Positions 12,105 through 13,601 of a stretch of 13,601 nucleotides of DNA are shown here, piece by piece. The stretch is from Pseudomonadota bacterium (GTDB taxonomy: Bacteria; Pseudomonadota; Alphaproteobacteria; RF32; CAG-239): positions 1 to 13,601 of the forward strand of contig JAJWCP010000024.1 in NCBI GenBank assembly GCA_021617435.1. The letters run 5' to 3'. Below the pieces are notes generated by a model. That model did not search any database. It was not told the origin of the DNA and saw nothing but the letters and a program-made list of their open reading frames with translations. Position 1 is the first letter of the stretch. Each line of letters begins with the position of its first letter. A program made the translations under genes and the position numbers.

Positions 12105-13520
12105 ATGGTTCAAAATATGACTGCCGGCTCGCCGGCAAAACTGATACTTATGTTTGCATTACCGCTGTTAATCGGTAACCTTTTTCAGCAATTATATCAA
12201 ATTTCCGATATTTTAATTGTCGGCCGTTTAATCGGAATTGAAGCATTGGCGGCAGTCGGCGCCACTGCCCCGATTTATTTTGTGTTCTTATTGATTGCAT
12301 TCGGATTTACCGGCGGTTTAACCGTGGTTACGGCGCAACGCTTCGGCGCCGGCGATTATAAAGGCGTGCGCAGCTCCATTACGCACTCGCTTATTGCCGC
12401 CGGAATTTTGAGCGGATTAATTACCGTGTTTTTAATTATGTTTTTACGCCCGTTATTAAAAATAATGAACGTTCCGGCTGAAATTATGGAAGATGCTTAT
12501 AAATTTATGTCGGTTTTAACCGGCGGTTTAATTTTAATTGTGTTTTTCAATCTGCTTTCCGGTTTTATCCGCGCATTGGGTGACAGCAAAACTCCGCTTT
12601 TCTTTTTGGTGTTTTCAACTTTGCTTAACATCGCCTTTAACTTTACGCTGATTTATCATTTTAAATTAGGCGTGGTCGGTTCGGCAATCGGCAGTGTTTG
12701 CGCCATTTTTATTTCTGTTATTTTATGCCTTGTTTATATGTATAAAAAATTTCCGATTATGCGGCTTAAATCCGAAGATTGGAAATACAGCCATGCTTTT
12801 ATGCGGATGCACTTAAATATTGCCGTGCCGATGGCAATTCAGTTTTCGGTACTTTCGTTAAGTATGATGATTATTCAAAGCGTGTGCAACTCTTTCGGTC
12901 CTGATGTTATTGCCGCCTTTACCGCCGCTTTGCGCATTGAACAATTGGCTACTCAGCCGCTGGTTGCGTTAGGTATAGCAATGGCCACCTACTCGGCGCA
13001 AAACTGGGGAGCCGGAAAAGTTACCCGTATTCGCAAAGGCGTGCGTATTGCCGGATTAACCTCGCTTGCAATCAGCATATTTATGTCATTGTTGGTGCGT
13101 TACGTCGGCAGCGACATGATTTCAGTATTCATTAAAGGCGGCAACGAATTTATTATCAATACCGGTAAATTTTATTTAAGCATCAGCACGCTGTTTTACT
13201 TTTTCCTCGGTATGATTTTTATTTTCCGCAACACCCTGCAAGGTATGGGAAAATCATTAATTCCGCTGTTTGCCGGATTTACCGAACTCGGTATGCGCTC
13301 ATTTGCCGCCATTTATTTGGCTCATGTTATGGGCTATAAAGGCATATTTTACGCCAGCCCGATTGCATGGTTCGGCGCCTCAATGGTGGTAATGATTGGT
13401 TACGTGATTACCATTTACAAGCTTAAAGGTAAAAAGTCTAAAAACTATTTTAAGGATAATTACCACAAAATTAAATTAGCGGCTTGTATAAACTGTGTTA
13501 ACCAAAACTCCGGCGAATAA
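12105..13520 (+). CDS. MATE-family multidrug/toxin efflux transporter
   Basis: An inner-membrane antiporter that exports cationic or other small molecules using Na+ or H+. From the chosen start it has 471 residues and about twelve hydrophobic helices in two MatE halves (roughly 10-170 and 235-400). Family hallmarks are the N-terminal MTAGSPAKLILMFALPLL, then NLFQQLYQISDILIVGRLIG and ALAAVGATAP, and RNTLQGMGKSLIPLFAG in the second half. It is closest in style to the DinF/NorM-like bacterial group. The frame is open upstream to 11982, but the ATG at 12105 is preferred: GGAG lies 6-7 nt before it, a promoter lies in between, and the added residues would be an unusual Cys/Lys-rich tail. No regulator is adjacent. 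The substrate cannot be read from the sequence. Confidence 0.93.
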   Translation: MVQNMTAGSPAKLILMFALPLLIGNLFQQLYQISDILIVGRLIGIEALAAVGATAPIYFVFLLIAFGFTGGLTVVTAQRFGAGDYKGVRSSITHSLIAAGILSGLITVFLIMFLRPLLKIMNVPAEIMEDAYKFMSVLTGGLILIVFFNLLSGFIRALGDSKTPLFFLVFSTLLNIAFNFTLIYHFKLGVVGSAIGSVCAIFISVILCLVYMYKKFPIMRLKSEDWKYSHAFMRMHLNIAVPMAIQFSVLSLSMMIIQSVCNSFGPDVIAAFTAALRIEQLATQPLVALGIAMATYSAQNWGAGKVTRIRKGVRIAGLTSLAISIFMSLLVRYVGSDMISVFIKGGNEFIINTGKFYLSISTLFYFFLGMIFIFRNTLQGMGKSLIPLFAGFTELGMRSFAAIYLAHVMGYKGIFYASPIAWFGASMVVMIGYVITIYKLKGKKSKNYFKDNYHKIKLAACINCVNQNSGE

Positions 13521-13550
13521 TGATTTTTCATAAATATTGCAACAAGATTA

Positions 13551-13579
13551 TTGACAACGGCGAATGTTACGCATAATAT
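13551..13579 (+). promoter_or_regulatory. sigma70-type promoter pointing out of the right edge
   Basis: TTGACA (13551-13556), a 17-bp spacer and TAATAT (13574-13579). The transcribed gene would lie beyond the window; no start codon with a coding frame is visible in the remaining 22 bases. Confidence 0.5.
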
Positions 13580-13601
13580 TTTGCTATTATGTAAATAGTA
13601 T

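Overview
The window is moderately AT-rich, densely packed bacterial DNA. Most genes have strong AGGAG-type ribosome binding sites and there are several good sigma70-type promoters (TTGACA/TATAAT-like, 16-17 bp spacers). An 88-bp palindromic repeat that translates to an SGLTR...RVKPE peptide, together with pilin-like proteins starting GRSMVEMLGVLAIIG, suggests an AT-rich, probably host- or gut-associated uncultured alphaproteobacterium. That is inference from sequence style; there is no rRNA here to confirm it.

Left part (1-7151), mostly housekeeping and metabolism. It begins with an orphan gene of unusual codon use (173-562), followed by a bidirectional terminator and cca (tRNA CCA-adding enzyme, minus strand). 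Next come a small secreted, probably outer-membrane protein (2001-2498) and a Prx6/archaeal-type peroxiredoxin (2609-3304). A minus-strand group follows: a haemolysin-III-type membrane protein, a small membrane protein and a phospholipase/carboxylesterase-type hydrolase. A translationally coupled pair, a PfkB-family sugar kinase and an MFS sugar-type transporter, probably takes up and phosphorylates a hexose.

Middle part (7250-10915), the unusual region. A tRNA-Arg(CCT) with its own promoter and terminator is followed by about 310 bp of non-coding DNA made of nested inverted repeats. After that comes a second copy of the tRNA 3' end plus terminator (31 bp identical), then a short hairpin repeat. 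Two prepilin-like genes (7877-8641 and 10121-10915) flank a minus-strand lipoprotein gene and a small exported-protein gene. The two pilin genes share a 216-bp leader cassette without a single difference. It holds the 3' arm of a 5'-UTR hairpin that buries the ribosome binding site, and a 57-residue prepilin leader into which the palindromic repeat is inserted in frame. Identity stops abruptly inside the pilin helix. In the next 86 bp there are 19 differences, all synonymous, and beyond that only a six-cysteine C-terminal pattern is shared. This looks like a leader cassette copied between pilin paralogues and is the best candidate for a previously undescribed arrangement.

Right part (10920-13601): a lipoprotein with a thioredoxin-like CGHC active site lies in an operon with a conserved-looking protein of unknown function. 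Divergent from them is a MATE-family efflux transporter, and a further promoter points out of the right edge.
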